Shown piece by piece: positions 35,829 to 45,263 of a stretch of 64,000 bases of DNA (within the stretch, counting starts at the first letter, position 1; every line of letters starts with the position of its first letter). Origin of the DNA: Swingsia samuiensis (GTDB lineage Bacteria > Pseudomonadota > Alphaproteobacteria > Acetobacterales > Acetobacteraceae); NCBI RefSeq assembly GCF_006542355.1, contig NZ_CP038141.1:901001-965000 (forward strand), read 5' to 3'. The position numbers and the translations under genes were made by a program. A model generated the notes under the pieces. It saw only the letters and a program-made list of their open reading frames with translations. It ran no database searches and was not told where the DNA came from.

Positions 35829-36448
35829 AAAAATTGGGAACGGTTAAAACAGCCTCCCTTCGTGACAAAGCTATGGATTTGACCCTTGAAACCCAATTTC
35901 CTGATTTGGAACTGGGCGAAAGTGTTGCCGTCAATGGTGTCTGCCTAACGGTTGAGAGCTGTACCCCTGATGGAGTGGCGACCTTCCACCTCAGTGGAGA
36001 GACTCTTTCCCGCACTCCGTTAGAACAACTCAAAGCGGGGTCTCGCATCAATCTGGAACGCGCAGTATCAGCAAATACCCGCCTTTCTGGGCATATCGTG
36101 CAAGGGCACGTCGATAATGTCGCGACCCTTATATATGCTGAGCGTGAGGGAGATTCTTATGCACTCCGTGTTTTTGTTCCACAAAGCCTCAGGCAATATG
36201 TGGTCGAAAAAGGATCGATTACCTTTGATGGCATCAGTCTCACCGTTAACGCGCTACATGAAGGCGTGACCTATCATAACCAAGCAGGTTTTGAAGTTGG
36301 TCTGACCATTATTCCACACACATGGGAGCACACCAATCTTTCTACGCTTTCTGTTGGGGATCGGATCAGTGTCGAAGTGGATGTTTTTTCTAAATATGTT
36401 GAAAACCTTTTGCGGTTCTCTCCCAACTTAGGAAAGGCTACACCATGA
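35810..36448 (+). CDS. ribE: Riboflavin synthase, alpha chain
   Basis: 212 residues, two lumazine-binding repeats: [12 protein letters not shown] with [13 protein letters not shown], and [13 protein letters not shown] with [13 protein letters not shown]. Converts two 6,7-dimethyl-8-ribityllumazine molecules to riboflavin. The start lies inside the ribD 3' end, and its stop overlaps the next start by 4 nt, giving tight translational coupling. Confidence 0.95.
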   Translation: MFSGIIEKLGTVKTASLRDKAMDLTLETQFPDLELGESVAVNGVCLTVESCTPDGVATFHLSGETLSRTPLEQLKAGSRINLERAVSANTRLSGHIVQGHVDNVATLIYAEREGDSYALRVFVPQSLRQYVVEKGSITFDGISLTVNALHEGVTYHNQAGFEVGLTIIPHTWEHTNLSTLSVGDRISVEVDVFSKYVENLLRFSPNLGKATP

Positions 36449-37698
36449 AGCCTGCTCTAAAAGCGGCGATTGATGCTATTCGTAATGGCCGAATAATTGT
36501 CATGGTCGATGATGAAAACAGGGAGAATGAAGGGGATTTGGTGATGGCCGCGCAATATGCCACACCACAAACAATCAACTTCATGGCGCGTGAAGGGCGG
36601 GGGTTGATTTGCCTTTCCTTGGAAGACGCACAAATAAAGCGCCTGGGCCTTCAGCCGATGGTTCATCAGAACCAAGACCCAAGAAAGACTGCTTTCACCG
36701 TTTCTATTGAGGCCGCTACTGGCGTAACAACAGGGATATCAGCCGCTGATCGCGCTCATACCATTCTTGTTGCGGCCAACCCTGCTGCAACATCGGATGA
36801 TATTATTTCTCCTGGGCATATGTTCCCTTTACGGGCGCATCCAGAAGGGGTTTTAAAACGAAACGGTCATACCGAAGGTGCTGTTGATATCGCTCGATTG
36901 GCAGGGTTAGAGCCCGCTGGTGTGATTTGTGAGATTATGGCTGATGATGGCAGCATGATGCGTTTGCCAGAATTGAAACGCTATGCGGCAAAACATAATC
37001 TCCCGCTGATTAGTATTGCTGACCTGCAAGAATGGTGCCAAGAGCACGGACGAAATCCTGTGTCTGAAGAACAGACCACCAATCCAACAGCACCTATTGC
37101 AGGTGAGGTTGTTGCGGCCTCTGCCCTGCCCAGTATTTTTGGTGGGCATGACCTTAAAATCAAAGCCTTCCGTGCAGCAGACGGCGTTGAACATGTGGCC
37201 CTCATTAAAGGAGATCCAACAAAAGGTGTCCCTCTCGTTCGCTTACACTCTGAATGTGTCACAGGGGATGCTTTAGGATCCCTGCGCTGTGATTGTGGAG
37301 CACAACTCCGAGAAGCACTTGAGCGGATTTCAGCTTCAGAGTCTGGTGTTCTGCTTTATGTCCGCGGGCATGAAGGACGAGGGATAGGCCTTGCTAACAA
37401 GATCCGCGCCTATGAGCTTCAGGACCAAGGGCTCGATACCGTTGAAGCCAATGAGGCACTCGGGTTGCCGGCTGATGCACGGGATTGGTCTTCAGCGGCT
37501 GACTTCCTAAAGCAGCTTGGTGTTTCCTCTTTACGCTTACTCACCAATAATCCTGATAAGGAAACACACCTTATTCAATATGGGTTTGACGTTCAGTCCC
37601 GCGAACAATTGGAAATCGAAGCTAACCCATTTAACCGCGCCTATCTTTCAACAAAACGCACCCGCATGGGGCACTTTCTTCAGGAACAATCATCATGA
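36445..37698 (+). CDS. ribBA: DHBP synthase / GTP cyclohydrolase II fusion
   Basis: 417 residues. The N-terminal half is 3,4-dihydroxy-2-butanone-4-phosphate synthase ([40 protein letters not shown]). The C-terminal half is GTP cyclohydrolase II with zinc cysteines Cys271, Cys282 and Cys284 ([16 protein letters not shown]) and the catalytic [12 protein letters not shown]. Both halves look catalytically complete, unlike some alphaproteobacterial fusions whose second half is degenerate. Supplies both precursors of riboflavin. Overlaps ribE and ribH by 4 nt each. Confidence 0.95.
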   Translation: MKPALKAAIDAIRNGRIIVMVDDENRENEGDLVMAAQYATPQTINFMAREGRGLICLSLEDAQIKRLGLQPMVHQNQDPRKTAFTVSIEAATGVTTGISAADRAHTILVAANPAATSDDIISPGHMFPLRAHPEGVLKRNGHTEGAVDIARLAGLEPAGVICEIMADDGSMMRLPELKRYAAKHNLPLISIADLQEWCQEHGRNPVSEEQTTNPTAPIAGEVVAASALPSIFGGHDLKIKAFRAADGVEHVALIKGDPTKGVPLVRLHSECVTGDALGSLRCDCGAQLREALERISASESGVLLYVRGHEGRGIGLANKIRAYELQDQGLDTVEANEALGLPADARDWSSAADFLKQLGVSSLRLLTNNPDKETHLIQYGFDVQSREQLEIEANPFNRAYLSTKRTRMGHFLQEQSS

Positions 37699-38165
37699 GC
37701 AAACATATTGCTGTTTCCCCAGACCTCAAACTTTCTCCTACACCGAAGGTCGCAATCATTGTCAGTCGGTTTAACACAGATATTACCAATGGCCTCAAAT
37801 CAGGTGCGATTGAATGGCTAGAAGAACGTCATATTACAGACGTTGATGTTTATGATGCGCCGGGCGCATTTGAGCTTCCTCTTCTTGCTCAAAAGCTTGC
37901 TAAAACAAGCACATATGAAGGTGTCATTTGTTTAGGATGCGTTATTAAAGGGGATACCGCTCATTTTGAATTTATTTCTTTAGGAGCAACGATGGGGATC
38001 ATGCAGGCGCAATTAGCTACTGAAACTCCCATTTCTTTTGGTATTTTAACAACCTATACAGAAGAACAAGCCATAAAGCGCTCACGCACAGATGCTGAGA
38101 ATAAAGGTCGAGAAGCTGCGGCAGCTTGTGTCGAAAGCATCGCCTTTTTGCGGAATGTTTCTTAA
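37695..38165 (+). CDS. ribH: 6,7-dimethyl-8-ribityllumazine synthase
   Basis: 156 residues. RFNTDITNGLKSGAIEWL, the substrate loop YDAPGAFELPLLAQKL and the GCVIKGDTAHFEFI region with its catalytic His are intact. Condenses the two ribBA/ribD-derived precursors. Last gene of ribD-E-BA-H; it ends only 13 nt before the convergent pqqE stop, with no evident terminator between. Confidence 0.95.
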   Translation: MSKHIAVSPDLKLSPTPKVAIIVSRFNTDITNGLKSGAIEWLEERHITDVDVYDAPGAFELPLLAQKLAKTSTYEGVICLGCVIKGDTAHFEFISLGATMGIMQAQLATETPISFGILTTYTEEQAIKRSRTDAENKGREAAAACVESIAFLRNVS

Positions 38166-38178
38166 TCCCGCAGTTTTC

Positions 38179-39249
38179 TTAAAAACGACGGTAAATTAAC
38201 TCTCTATCGCCCTGTTCTTCAGTCGCTTTTTCTACCACGTTATGAAAAGGCGACTGAACACACACAGGGTCCATATTTTTGGCCGACCCTGTAAGAGCAA
38301 GTGCCTGACAGCGACATCCACCCCAATCTATTTCCTTACGTTCGCATGATCGGCAAGCCTCAGGCATCCAATCTGTGCCACGGAACATATTAAAGAGCTC
38401 TGACTCATTCCAGATGGACGCCAGGCTCTGATCTTTCACATTGGGAAATGTAACATCCGGTATTATTTCAGCCGCATGACACGGTAGAACTTTCCCCGCT
38501 GGCGTTATGTTAACAAATTTTTGCCCCCAACCACCCATGCATGGTTTAGGAACATCTGCATAATAATCAGGTGTTACATAATCAATTTGGAACCTGTTCT
38601 TTTTACGCTCAAGCTCAACGCTCTGCGTTGCCTGCTCCAACTGTGCGCGGGTCGGAAGAAGTTTATCCCGATTTTTGAGGCCCCAACCGTAATATTGAGT
38701 ATGCGCGATTTCCACACGCCCAGCGTTTAACTCCGCTGCCAAGTCAAACATTTGAGGAATGCGTTCTATATTCTCTCTCTGAATAACAAAATTCAATGTC
38801 AGAGGAATGCCTGAAGCCTTTATTAAACGAGCGGCTTCAAGCTTCTTTGCTTGAGCTCCTTTTAATCCGCCAATCCTTTCTGCGCCTTCAACAGTCACAT
38901 CTTGGAAAGACAGCTGAATATGATCTAACCCTGCTTCATCCAATATTTTTAATTTTCTCTCATCAAGAAAAACACCAGATGTGATCAAATTCGTATATAA
39001 GTTTAACTTCCGCGCTACGGAGATCAACTCAGGTAAGTCTGGTCGAGCCATAGGCTCTCCACCAGAAAAATGCACTTGCAGAACCCCCATATCCGCCGCC
39101 TGTTTTAAAACAGATATCCATTCCTCTTTGCTCAACTCCATTGCTTTTTTGTCTAACTCAAGCGGATTAGAGCAATAAGGGCAGGACAGGGGACACCTGT
39201 GAGTCAATTCAGCCAAAAGGCTCATAGGAGGCTGGATATGACCTGTCAT
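38179..39249 (-). CDS. pqqE: PQQ biosynthesis radical-SAM enzyme PqqE
   Basis: 356 residues. Radical-SAM cluster motif CPLSCPYCSNP, then a C-terminal SPASM region with many cysteines (KPCMGGWG, LPCHAAE, EACRSCERKEIDWGGCRCQA). Known role: crosslinks Glu and Tyr of PqqA, with PqqD as peptide chaperone. Overlaps pqqD by 4 nt. Last gene of the pqq cluster on the minus strand. Confidence 0.95.
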   Translation of the reverse strand: MTGHIQPPMSLLAELTHRCPLSCPYCSNPLELDKKAMELSKEEWISVLKQAADMGVLQVHFSGGEPMARPDLPELISVARKLNLYTNLITSGVFLDERKLKILDEAGLDHIQLSFQDVTVEGAERIGGLKGAQAKKLEAARLIKASGIPLTLNFVIQRENIERIPQMFDLAAELNAGRVEIAHTQYYGWGLKNRDKLLPTRAQLEQATQSVELERKKNRFQIDYVTPDYYADVPKPCMGGWGQKFVNITPAGKVLPCHAAEIIPDVTFPNVKDQSLASIWNESELFNMFRGTDWMPEACRSCERKEIDWGGCRCQALALTGSAKNMDPVCVQSPFHNVVEKATEEQGDRELIYRRF

Positions 39250-39521
39250 GCGTATAAAACCCCTTTTTCTGCTAAGTCTGACAAAAGGGCATAAACATCA
39301 CGGGAAATGACATCTGAAGGGGCAGAGAAATCTTCCGATAATTTCTTGACGATGCTCTCTATATCCCTTTCTCCATCAATAAGGTGAAGAATATGAGGAG
39401 CAGCCCCTTCCACAATAAAGGCTTTTTCTGGCGCTTGTATCAACCAAATATCACGCACACGATCATGTTGTAACCGATGACCGCGCTTGAACTTTAAAAT
39501 ACTCTTGCTTGATAGACTCAT
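39246..39521 (-). CDS. pqqD: PQQ peptide chaperone PqqD
   Basis: 91 residues with the PqqD/RRE fold (RVRDIWLIQAPEKAFIVEG ... HILHLIDGERDIESIVKKLSEDF). Binds PqqA and presents it to PqqE. Overlaps both pqqC and pqqE by 4 nt, implying stoichiometric coupled translation. Confidence 0.93.
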   Translation of the reverse strand: MSLSSKSILKFKRGHRLQHDRVRDIWLIQAPEKAFIVEGAAPHILHLIDGERDIESIVKKLSEDFSAPSDVISRDVYALLSDLAEKGVLYA

Positions 39522-40237
39522 GGAACAAACGCACCGGGTGGAATTTTTCCATCCACATACGCGTAATCAAGAGCATCCAACATCGACCAAAGCACTGAGC
39601 ACTTAAACTCCAATGCGCTTAAGACTTCCTGTTGTTGTTCTGGTGTGCGAGCATGCTCACGCACGTAAGCTAAGGCAAAGTCAGAATCTCTTGGGGCCTG
39701 TGTCAAACGTGGCGTAAAATAAGCCAATGTTTCTTCCGAAATAAAATCATAGTGGCGCAGCATTCCAGAAACACGCTCACTAATGATCTTGGGTGAAAAT
39801 AATTCTGTTAAAGAAGAAGCAATCGCTGCCAAAATGGAGCGGTCTCTTACAAAATGTACATATGCATCTACCGCAAAGCGTGTTCCGGGCAACAACCCCT
39901 CTGTGCTCTGCACATAATCCCGATCAAGCCCCAAGCCATCTGTTAAAACCAACCAACGCTCAACACCTCCTGTGCCGGGGCCTGTTCCGTCATGATCTTC
40001 AATCCGCCGGCGCCATTCACGGCGCAGGTCTGTTGTCGGTAATCGGGCAAGGAGAGTTGCATCTTTGGCTGGAATTGAAGCCTGATAATAATATCGATTT
40101 AATGCCCACGCTTGAACTTGCTGCTTCGTTAAAAGACCATCATGCAATTTCCGATGGAATGGATGCCGATTATGATACCGTTCGGCACCAATCTGGCGCA
40201 AACGTTCTTCAAGCTGATCTGGTGTTAGAAGCGTCAT
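39518..40237 (-). CDS. pqqC: Pyrroloquinoline-quinone synthase PqqC
   Basis: 239 residues, all-helical TenA/PqqC fold. Conserved RYHNRHPFHRKLHDGLL at the N-terminus, LNRYYYQASIPAKDATLLAR and EDHDGTGPGTGGVERW. Cofactorless oxidase carrying out the final ring closure and oxidation to PQQ. PQQ serves the periplasmic dehydrogenases of acetic acid bacteria. Follows pqqB by 5 nt. Confidence 0.96.
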   Translation of the reverse strand: MTLLTPDQLEERLRQIGAERYHNRHPFHRKLHDGLLTKQQVQAWALNRYYYQASIPAKDATLLARLPTTDLRREWRRRIEDHDGTGPGTGGVERWLVLTDGLGLDRDYVQSTEGLLPGTRFAVDAYVHFVRDRSILAAIASSLTELFSPKIISERVSGMLRHYDFISEETLAYFTPRLTQAPRDSDFALAYVREHARTPEQQQEVLSALEFKCSVLWSMLDALDYAYVDGKIPPGAFVP

Positions 40238-40242
40238 ATACT

Positions 40243-41154
40243 TTACCCTAAATTAAAACTCATTCCATCTTCAGATACGACCCAACCCGCCTTCTCGACA
40301 GTTTTTCGCTCCGGACTTTCCTCCAGCAAAATGGGGTTAGAGTTGTTGATATGTATCAAGACTTTACGCGGTTTTTTGCAGTCCGCAAACTTCATCATTG
40401 GGCCATCTGCATCATGAACAGAAACATGCCCCATGCGCTGGCCTGTTTTCGGACTTAGCCCAGCGCGAATCATTTCATCATCCTGCCAGAGCGTGCCATC
40501 AAAGAACAGCAAATCTGCCTCTCTGGCACGCTCGACCAAGTCTGGCTTTATTTCAGCACATCCCGGAACAAATAAAACCGTTTTTGTCCCATCTGTGAAT
40601 GAAAGACCTAAAGTTTCGTCTGGGTTTGATCCTTCAGCCTCAGCATACAGAGGTGCTTTGCCAGGAACAGCAAAAGCTTCCATTTTTAAGCCAGAATCAC
40701 TGCCATCTTTATGTTTTAAGGCAATAGTCTCATTTAACTTTAATGCAACACGCGGAACAATCTCTGGATTTACGGCCGTAAATATTGGATTTTCCGCTAA
40801 TTGAGCCAATGTCGAATCGCTACCCATTAACGTAAACGGCTCACGCTCACGTAATGTCAGAAGCCCTGTAATGGCATCAATTTCACCATTCGTTAAAATA
40901 ACACTCTGAATAGGTGTCCCTCGCAAACTCCCGGTATGGTGTAAGGCCGGGGTTTGAAGAATCTGCTGCCGCAAATCAGGAGCAGCATTTAAAATGAACC
41001 ACCTTTTTCCACCATCTCCGCTAATCGCAACTGATGCTTGTGTCCGGGCATGCGCTCCTCGTCCAGAACGAGCGGCTAAACAACCCGCCGCGGCTGAGTT
41101 CCACTGCGGAAAGCCACCACCAGCGGCAGATCCCAACACAATAACATCAATCAT
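40243..41154 (-). CDS. pqqB: PQQ biosynthesis protein PqqB
   Basis: 303 residues, metallo-beta-lactamase fold. IDVIVLGSAAGGGFPQWN at the N-terminus and VHDADGPMM / KVLIHINNSNPIL late in the chain. Probably hydroxylates the tyrosine of the processed PqqA peptide. Separated from pqqA by 88 nt that hold a terminator-like hairpin, so it is expected to be expressed below pqqA. Confidence 0.95.
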   Translation of the reverse strand: MIDVIVLGSAAGGGFPQWNSAAAGCLAARSGRGAHARTQASVAISGDGGKRWFILNAAPDLRQQILQTPALHHTGSLRGTPIQSVILTNGEIDAITGLLTLREREPFTLMGSDSTLAQLAENPIFTAVNPEIVPRVALKLNETIALKHKDGSDSGLKMEAFAVPGKAPLYAEAEGSNPDETLGLSFTDGTKTVLFVPGCAEIKPDLVERAREADLLFFDGTLWQDDEMIRAGLSPKTGQRMGHVSVHDADGPMMKFADCKKPRKVLIHINNSNPILLEESPERKTVEKAGWVVSEDGMSFNLG

Positions 41155-41187
41155 TTATCTCAAAACCACTTTATGTATTCTACCACG

Positions 41188-41220
41188 AAAAACGGCCGCC
41201 CTAAACAAGGCGGCCGTTTC
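41188..41220 (-). terminator. Partial terminator between pqqA and pqqB
   Basis: On the minus strand AAACGGCCGCC pairs with GGCGGCCGTTT (11 bp, 8-nt loop), followed by a run of Ts. It lies inside the pqq transcript between pqqA and pqqB, so it probably attenuates pqqB-E relative to pqqA. Confidence 0.8.
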
Positions 41221-41242
41221 TTCTTCTACCATAAAAAGAAGA

Positions 41243-41323
41243 TTACTTCTTTTCACCGCAGACATAAGAGTTAATTTCAGCCCCTAGAGGGATTTCTGTA
41301 ACCTTAGGTGTGTTCCAAGCCAT
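41243..41323 (-). CDS. pqqA: PQQ precursor peptide PqqA
   Basis: 26 residues. It contains PKVTEIPLGAEINSY with the precursor Glu16 and Tyr20 spaced E-x3-Y, the two residues that become PQQ. Starts MAWNTP and ends in a basic GEKK tail, typical of the family. Very strong TAGGAGG ribosome binding site 6 nt upstream. First gene of pqqABCDE. Confidence 0.98.
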   Translation of the reverse strand: MAWNTPKVTEIPLGAEINSYVCGEKK

Positions 41324-41414
41324 AACAGCCTCCTACTCATAAAACTGGATGAGGTATTCCTCTTCCAAAGTTACAGTTATTGTGTGCTTTCTTATTGTTA
41401 GATTTCAAGTCTTT

Positions 41415-41446
41415 TTTTATAAAACACTTAACTGTGTTTTATAAAA
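41415..41446. promoter_or_regulatory. Perfect 13-bp inverted repeat before gmk
   Basis: TTTTATAAAACAC with TTAACT loop and GTGTTTTATAAAA, ending directly at the GGAG ribosome binding site of gmk. Lies in the divergent pqqA-gmk region (41324-41459). It could be an operator for either gene or an RNA thermometer-like leader; unproven. Confidence 0.5.
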
Positions 41447-41459
41447 GGAGCTCTTCAGC

Positions 41460-42086
41460 ATGCTACACCCATCCCGACGTGGTGTCTGTCTGGTTATTTC
41501 TGCTCCTTCGGGCGCAGGAAAATCTACAATCGCCAATGCTCTGCGAGCATCTGAACCTGCTCTAAAAAACTCTATTTCTGTAACAACACGTAACCCTCGC
41601 CCCGGTGAAGTGGACGGTGTTCATTATCACTTCCGAAGCATGGAAGCGTTTCGCACGATGGCAAACAATGGGGAGCTTCTAGAGTGGGCCGAAGTTTTTG
41701 GGCGTGGATATGGTACGCCACGCGCTCCGGTAGAAGAAGCGTTGACCCAAGGCTATGACATGGTCTTCGATATCGACTGGCAAGGCCATCGCTTATTAAA
41801 AAAAGCGCTTCCATCCGACGTCGTCAGTATATTTGTTTTACCCCCTTCCATCGAAGAGCTAGAGCGCCGCTTATGCAACAGAAACTCTGACGACCAAGCC
41901 GAAATCGCAAAACGTATGCAAGCTGCATTCGATGAAATTTCTCACTGGCATGAATTTGACCACACGGTCATTAATTCAGACCTTGATACAGCCATATCCC
42001 AAGCCAAATCCATACTAACCGCGGCTCGTTTGTCGACTGCACGGCAAAAAAACCTCTTCCATTTTATAGATTCCTTTAAAAAGTAA
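41460..42086 (+). CDS. gmk: Guanylate kinase
   Basis: 208 residues. P-loop APSGAGKST (15-23), GMP-binding SVTTRNPRPGEVDGVHYHF and DIDWQGHRLLKKA are intact. Phosphorylates GMP to GDP; cytoplasmic. AAAAGGAG ribosome binding site 10 nt upstream. Convention would call it housekeeping; divergent from pqqA. Confidence 0.96.
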   Translation: MLHPSRRGVCLVISAPSGAGKSTIANALRASEPALKNSISVTTRNPRPGEVDGVHYHFRSMEAFRTMANNGELLEWAEVFGRGYGTPRAPVEEALTQGYDMVFDIDWQGHRLLKKALPSDVVSIFVLPPSIEELERRLCNRNSDDQAEIAKRMQAAFDEISHWHEFDHTVINSDLDTAISQAKSILTAARLSTARQKNLFHFIDSFKK

Positions 42087-42193
42087 ATCCCTTTCTTCGT
42101 TCTTTCCAAATTAGACATTTGGGAGGATCATCTCTTCATGATATGCAATTCTATTCACGCCTATGATTGCGGACAGCAAGGATCAATACCGTC

Positions 42194-42889
42194 ATGACAG
42201 CGCCTCAGAATGATATGGATAATACATCATCTCCTCTCATTCTTGCCCTTCCGAAAGGTCGTATTCTTAAAGCGCTCATTCCTGTTCTAAAGCGCACAGG
42301 AATAGAACCAGATCCTGACTGTCTTGATGAAAGCAGCCGTCGGCTAAGATTTAAAACATCCCACCCCAACTTAGATGTAGTTCGTGTTCGTTCCTTCGAT
42401 GTGGCAACCTTTGTGGCCTATGGAGGCGCACATATTGGAGTCTGTGGTGCCGATGTCCTTATGGAGTTTGACTATCCTGATATTTACGCTCCGTTAGACC
42501 TTGGAATTGGTGCATGTCGTATTTCTGTCGCACGCCCCAAAGATGAAAAAGAAGACCCGGCAAAAGCACAATCCAGAATACGAGTTGCCACAAAATACCC
42601 AACCATCGCCCGGAAGCACTTCGCCTCTCAGGCCATTAATGCTGAGATCGTCCATCTTCATGGTGCCATGGAACTTGCACCAACTTTAGATCTTGCCAGC
42701 GTCATTGTTGATCTTGTCGATACAGGTTCAACACTCCGGGCCAATGGCTTGATGGAAACGGAAACCATTGCTGAAATCACCAGTCGTCTCATCGTCAATC
42801 GTGTCGCTTTAAAAACACGTTCAGAAGAAATCAGCGCATTAATTGAACGCTTTCGAGCATCTTTATCTGAGGAAAACATTTCCTTATGA
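42194..42889 (+). CDS. hisG: ATP phosphoribosyltransferase, short form HisG
   Basis: 231 residues from ATG 42194, chosen because AAGGA lies about 11 nt upstream; the frame is open back to TTG 42167. LALPKGRILKALIPVLKR, CGADVLMEFDYPDIYAPLDLG and the PRPP loop VDLVDTGSTLRANGL are intact. The short form lacks the C-terminal regulatory domain and needs HisZ, which is not in the window. First step of histidine synthesis. Overlaps hisD by 4 nt. Confidence 0.93.
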   Translation: MTAPQNDMDNTSSPLILALPKGRILKALIPVLKRTGIEPDPDCLDESSRRLRFKTSHPNLDVVRVRSFDVATFVAYGGAHIGVCGADVLMEFDYPDIYAPLDLGIGACRISVARPKDEKEDPAKAQSRIRVATKYPTIARKHFASQAINAEIVHLHGAMELAPTLDLASVIVDLVDTGSTLRANGLMETETIAEITSRLIVNRVALKTRSEEISALIERFRASLSEENISL

Positions 42890-44175
42890 AACGATTATCT
42901 ACTTCCGACTCTCACTTCAAAACACAATTCGCCTCACTCCTTGCCAACAGAGGAAATGATGAGCGGCGCGTTGTAGAACCCGTCCGAAACATTCTGGACG
43001 ATGTAAGGACAAGAGGCGATGTAGCCCTTTGTGATTATACAGCGCGCTTTGATCGACTAACGCTTACCCCTGAACAGTTACGTATTAGCGCGGAAGAAAT
43101 CCGCTCAGAAGCGGCCCGTGTCTCTTCTGAGTTAATGGATGCTCTTAAACTTGCAGCCAAGCGTATCGAGGCATTTCATAAAGCTCAAATACCTCAAGAT
43201 ATCGATTTTACAGACGATCAAGGAATTCGTCTGGGAATGCGCTGGACAGCTCTTGATGCTGTTGGCCTTTACGTTCCGGGAGGGAAAGCCGCTTATCCTT
43301 CCTCTGTGCTCATGAATGCTCTGCCAGCAAAAGTCGCTGGTGTTAAGCGGATCGCAATGTGCGTTCCAACACCTGATGGTGTCTTAAACCCGCTCGTCTT
43401 AGCCGCTGCACATTTATGTGGTGTGGATGAAATATATCGCGTTGGGGGAGCGCAAGCCGTCGGAGCTATGGCTTATGGCACTCATCAGATTGCTCCGGTT
43501 GATCGCATTGTTGGGCCAGGCAATGCATTTGTCGCCGAAGCAAAAAGACAGGTTTTTGGTCATGTCGGCATTGATAGCATCGCTGGGCCATCTGAGGTCG
43601 TCGTTGTAGCAGATGAAAATAACGACCCACGCCTTGTCGCTATTGATCTTCTGGCTCAGGCTGAACATGACGAACAGGCACAATCTATTCTTATTACAAC
43701 ACACTCGGCCTTCGCGGAGGCTGTTGGAAATGCCGTTCTGAACGAATTAAAAACTCTCCCTCGCAGCAAAATTGCCTCCCAAAGCTGGGAAAATCATGGA
43801 GCGATTATTGTTGTTAAAAACCTTGATGAAGCAGCTGATATCGTCAATCAACTTGCACCTGAACATCTAGAAATTCTTCTTGATGAGCCACGCCTCTTCA
43901 GTGAGAATATTCGTCACGCTGGTGCGATTTTTATGGGCCGTTATTGCCCTGAAGCCTTAGGCGATTATGTTGGTGGCCCGAACCACGTTCTACCAACGAG
44001 CCGTACAGCCCGCTTTGCTTCTGGGCTTTCTGTGTTTGACTTTATCAAAAGAACAACAAGCATCGAGACTAACCGCAATGGCTTAAAAGCTATTGGCCCA
44101 GCAGGTGTCTCTTTGGCAAAAGCTGAGGGATTAGACGCACATGCGCTTAGTCTCTCACTACGGCTTGATAATTAA
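42886..44175 (+). CDS. hisD: Histidinol dehydrogenase
   Basis: 429 residues. GLYVPGGKAAYPSSVLMNA, VDRIVGPGNAFVAEAKRQVFG, zinc-site QAEHDEQAQS and LAPEHLEI with the catalytic Glu-His pair, and YVGGPNHVLPTS are all intact. Zinc-dependent NAD enzyme for the last two oxidations to histidine. Coupled to hisG and followed by a long terminator-like stem. Confidence 0.96.
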   Translation: MKRLSTSDSHFKTQFASLLANRGNDERRVVEPVRNILDDVRTRGDVALCDYTARFDRLTLTPEQLRISAEEIRSEAARVSSELMDALKLAAKRIEAFHKAQIPQDIDFTDDQGIRLGMRWTALDAVGLYVPGGKAAYPSSVLMNALPAKVAGVKRIAMCVPTPDGVLNPLVLAAAHLCGVDEIYRVGGAQAVGAMAYGTHQIAPVDRIVGPGNAFVAEAKRQVFGHVGIDSIAGPSEVVVVADENNDPRLVAIDLLAQAEHDEQAQSILITTHSAFAEAVGNAVLNELKTLPRSKIASQSWENHGAIIVVKNLDEAADIVNQLAPEHLEILLDEPRLFSENIRHAGAIFMGRYCPEALGDYVGGPNHVLPTSRTARFASGLSVFDFIKRTTSIETNRNGLKAIGPAGVSLAKAEGLDAHALSLSLRLDN

Positions 44176-44180
44176 AAATA

Positions 44181-44225
44181 ACCAAGATGATCGTCTTTTC
44201 CCTCCAATAAGACTACCATCTTGGT
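44181..44225 (+). terminator. Terminator-like stem after hisD
   Basis: 9-bp outer stem (44181-44189 with 44217-44225) and a 5-bp inner stem (44193-44197 with 44209-44213) separated by a 3x3 internal loop; only a weak T-run follows. Confidence 0.5.
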
Positions 44226-44385
44226 CTCTCATACTTGCTTTTTGGAGCTTTTTGAGAAACAAAGACCGTTCAATAGCTTGACGTTTGCCATAAGAATCCG
44301 CACATAGCTGAACTGTTTTCTGGCTCTCGCCGGGGCCTATGTTATAAATTGAGTCTTATTATCCGTCTTTGAAGCAAGGATTTCT

Positions 44386-44604
44386 ATGTCAAAAGAAGAC
44401 CTCATCGAATTTACTGGTACTGTTACCGAACTTCTCCCTAACGCCATGTTTCGTGTTACTCTGGATAACGAACACACCATTCTTGCCCACACGAGTGGGA
44501 AAATGCGCAAAAACCGTATTCGTGTTTTAGCAGGTGACCGCGTTAACGTTGAAATGACACCTTACGACCTAACCAAAGGCCGGATTACATTCCGCTTCAA
44601 ATAA
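44386..44604 (+). CDS. infA: Translation initiation factor IF-1
   Basis: 72 residues, one S1/OB fold. [39 protein letters not shown] and [16 protein letters not shown] are canonical. Binds the 30S A site during initiation. AAGGA ribosome binding site. Followed 8 nt later by the maf gene, a common alphaproteobacterial order. Confidence 0.98.
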   Translation: MSKEDLIEFTGTVTELLPNAMFRVTLDNEHTILAHTSGKMRKNRIRVLAGDRVNVEMTPYDLTKGRITFRFK

Positions 44605-44612
44605 GACGCCTC

Positions 44613-45263
44613 ATGGCACCCTCCCAGTCTTCGCTTTCTGATGTAGAGCCAATGGATCGCCCCGAGCTCATTTTAGCTTCTGCTTCTCCGCGACGGCTTA
44701 CTCTTTTGAAGCAAATTGGCATTACTCCTGATCATATCATCAGCGCAGATCTGGATGAGGAGCCGCGCCCCGGTGAACTCCCTCGTGAATTGGCACGACG
44801 TCTTGCCAAAGCAAAAGCAGAAGCAATTGCTCAGACGCAGGCACATCGCAAAGCATTGATCATCGGTGCAGATACCGTTGTTTCATTGGGCCGTCGTATT
44901 CTTCCAAAAGCTGAGAACGAAGAAACGGCTCGTGCGTGTTTGCGTCTTTTATCCGGTCGAAAACACAAAGTTATTACGTCTGTCTTTCTATGCCCTACCT
45001 CAGCGTGGCCTGATGGTCTTTCCAACGAACGAGTTGTTGAAACAGCCGTCACGTTCAATCGCCTTACCCATCAACAAATTGACCATTTAATTGCTTTGGG
45101 TGATTGGGAAGGGAAGGCTGGTGGTTATGCTATACAAGGCGCTGCTGCCTCACATATTAGGCAAATTGGGGGCAGTTACTCTGCTGTTGTTGGACTGCCT
45201 CTCTTTGAAACAGCTCAACTTCTTCGCTCTCAACCTCGACATCAAACAACGTGGACCGTGTGA
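44613..45263 (+). CDS. Maf family nucleotide pyrophosphatase
   Basis: 216 residues. LILASASPRRLTLLKQIG, KALIIGADTVVSLGRRILPK, and the late GKAGGYAIQGAAASHIRQIGG are conserved Maf motifs. Known activity: hydrolysis of modified or canonical nucleoside triphosphates (dTTP/UTP or m7GTP type). The start could be ATG 44652, which begins nearer the fold. Overlaps rng by 13 nt; part of infA-maf-rng-yacG. Confidence 0.9.
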   Translation: MAPSQSSLSDVEPMDRPELILASASPRRLTLLKQIGITPDHIISADLDEEPRPGELPRELARRLAKAKAEAIAQTQAHRKALIIGADTVVSLGRRILPKAENEETARACLRLLSGRKHKVITSVFLCPTSAWPDGLSNERVVETAVTFNRLTHQQIDHLIALGDWEGKAGGYAIQGAAASHIRQIGGSYSAVVGLPLFETAQLLRSQPRHQTTWTV

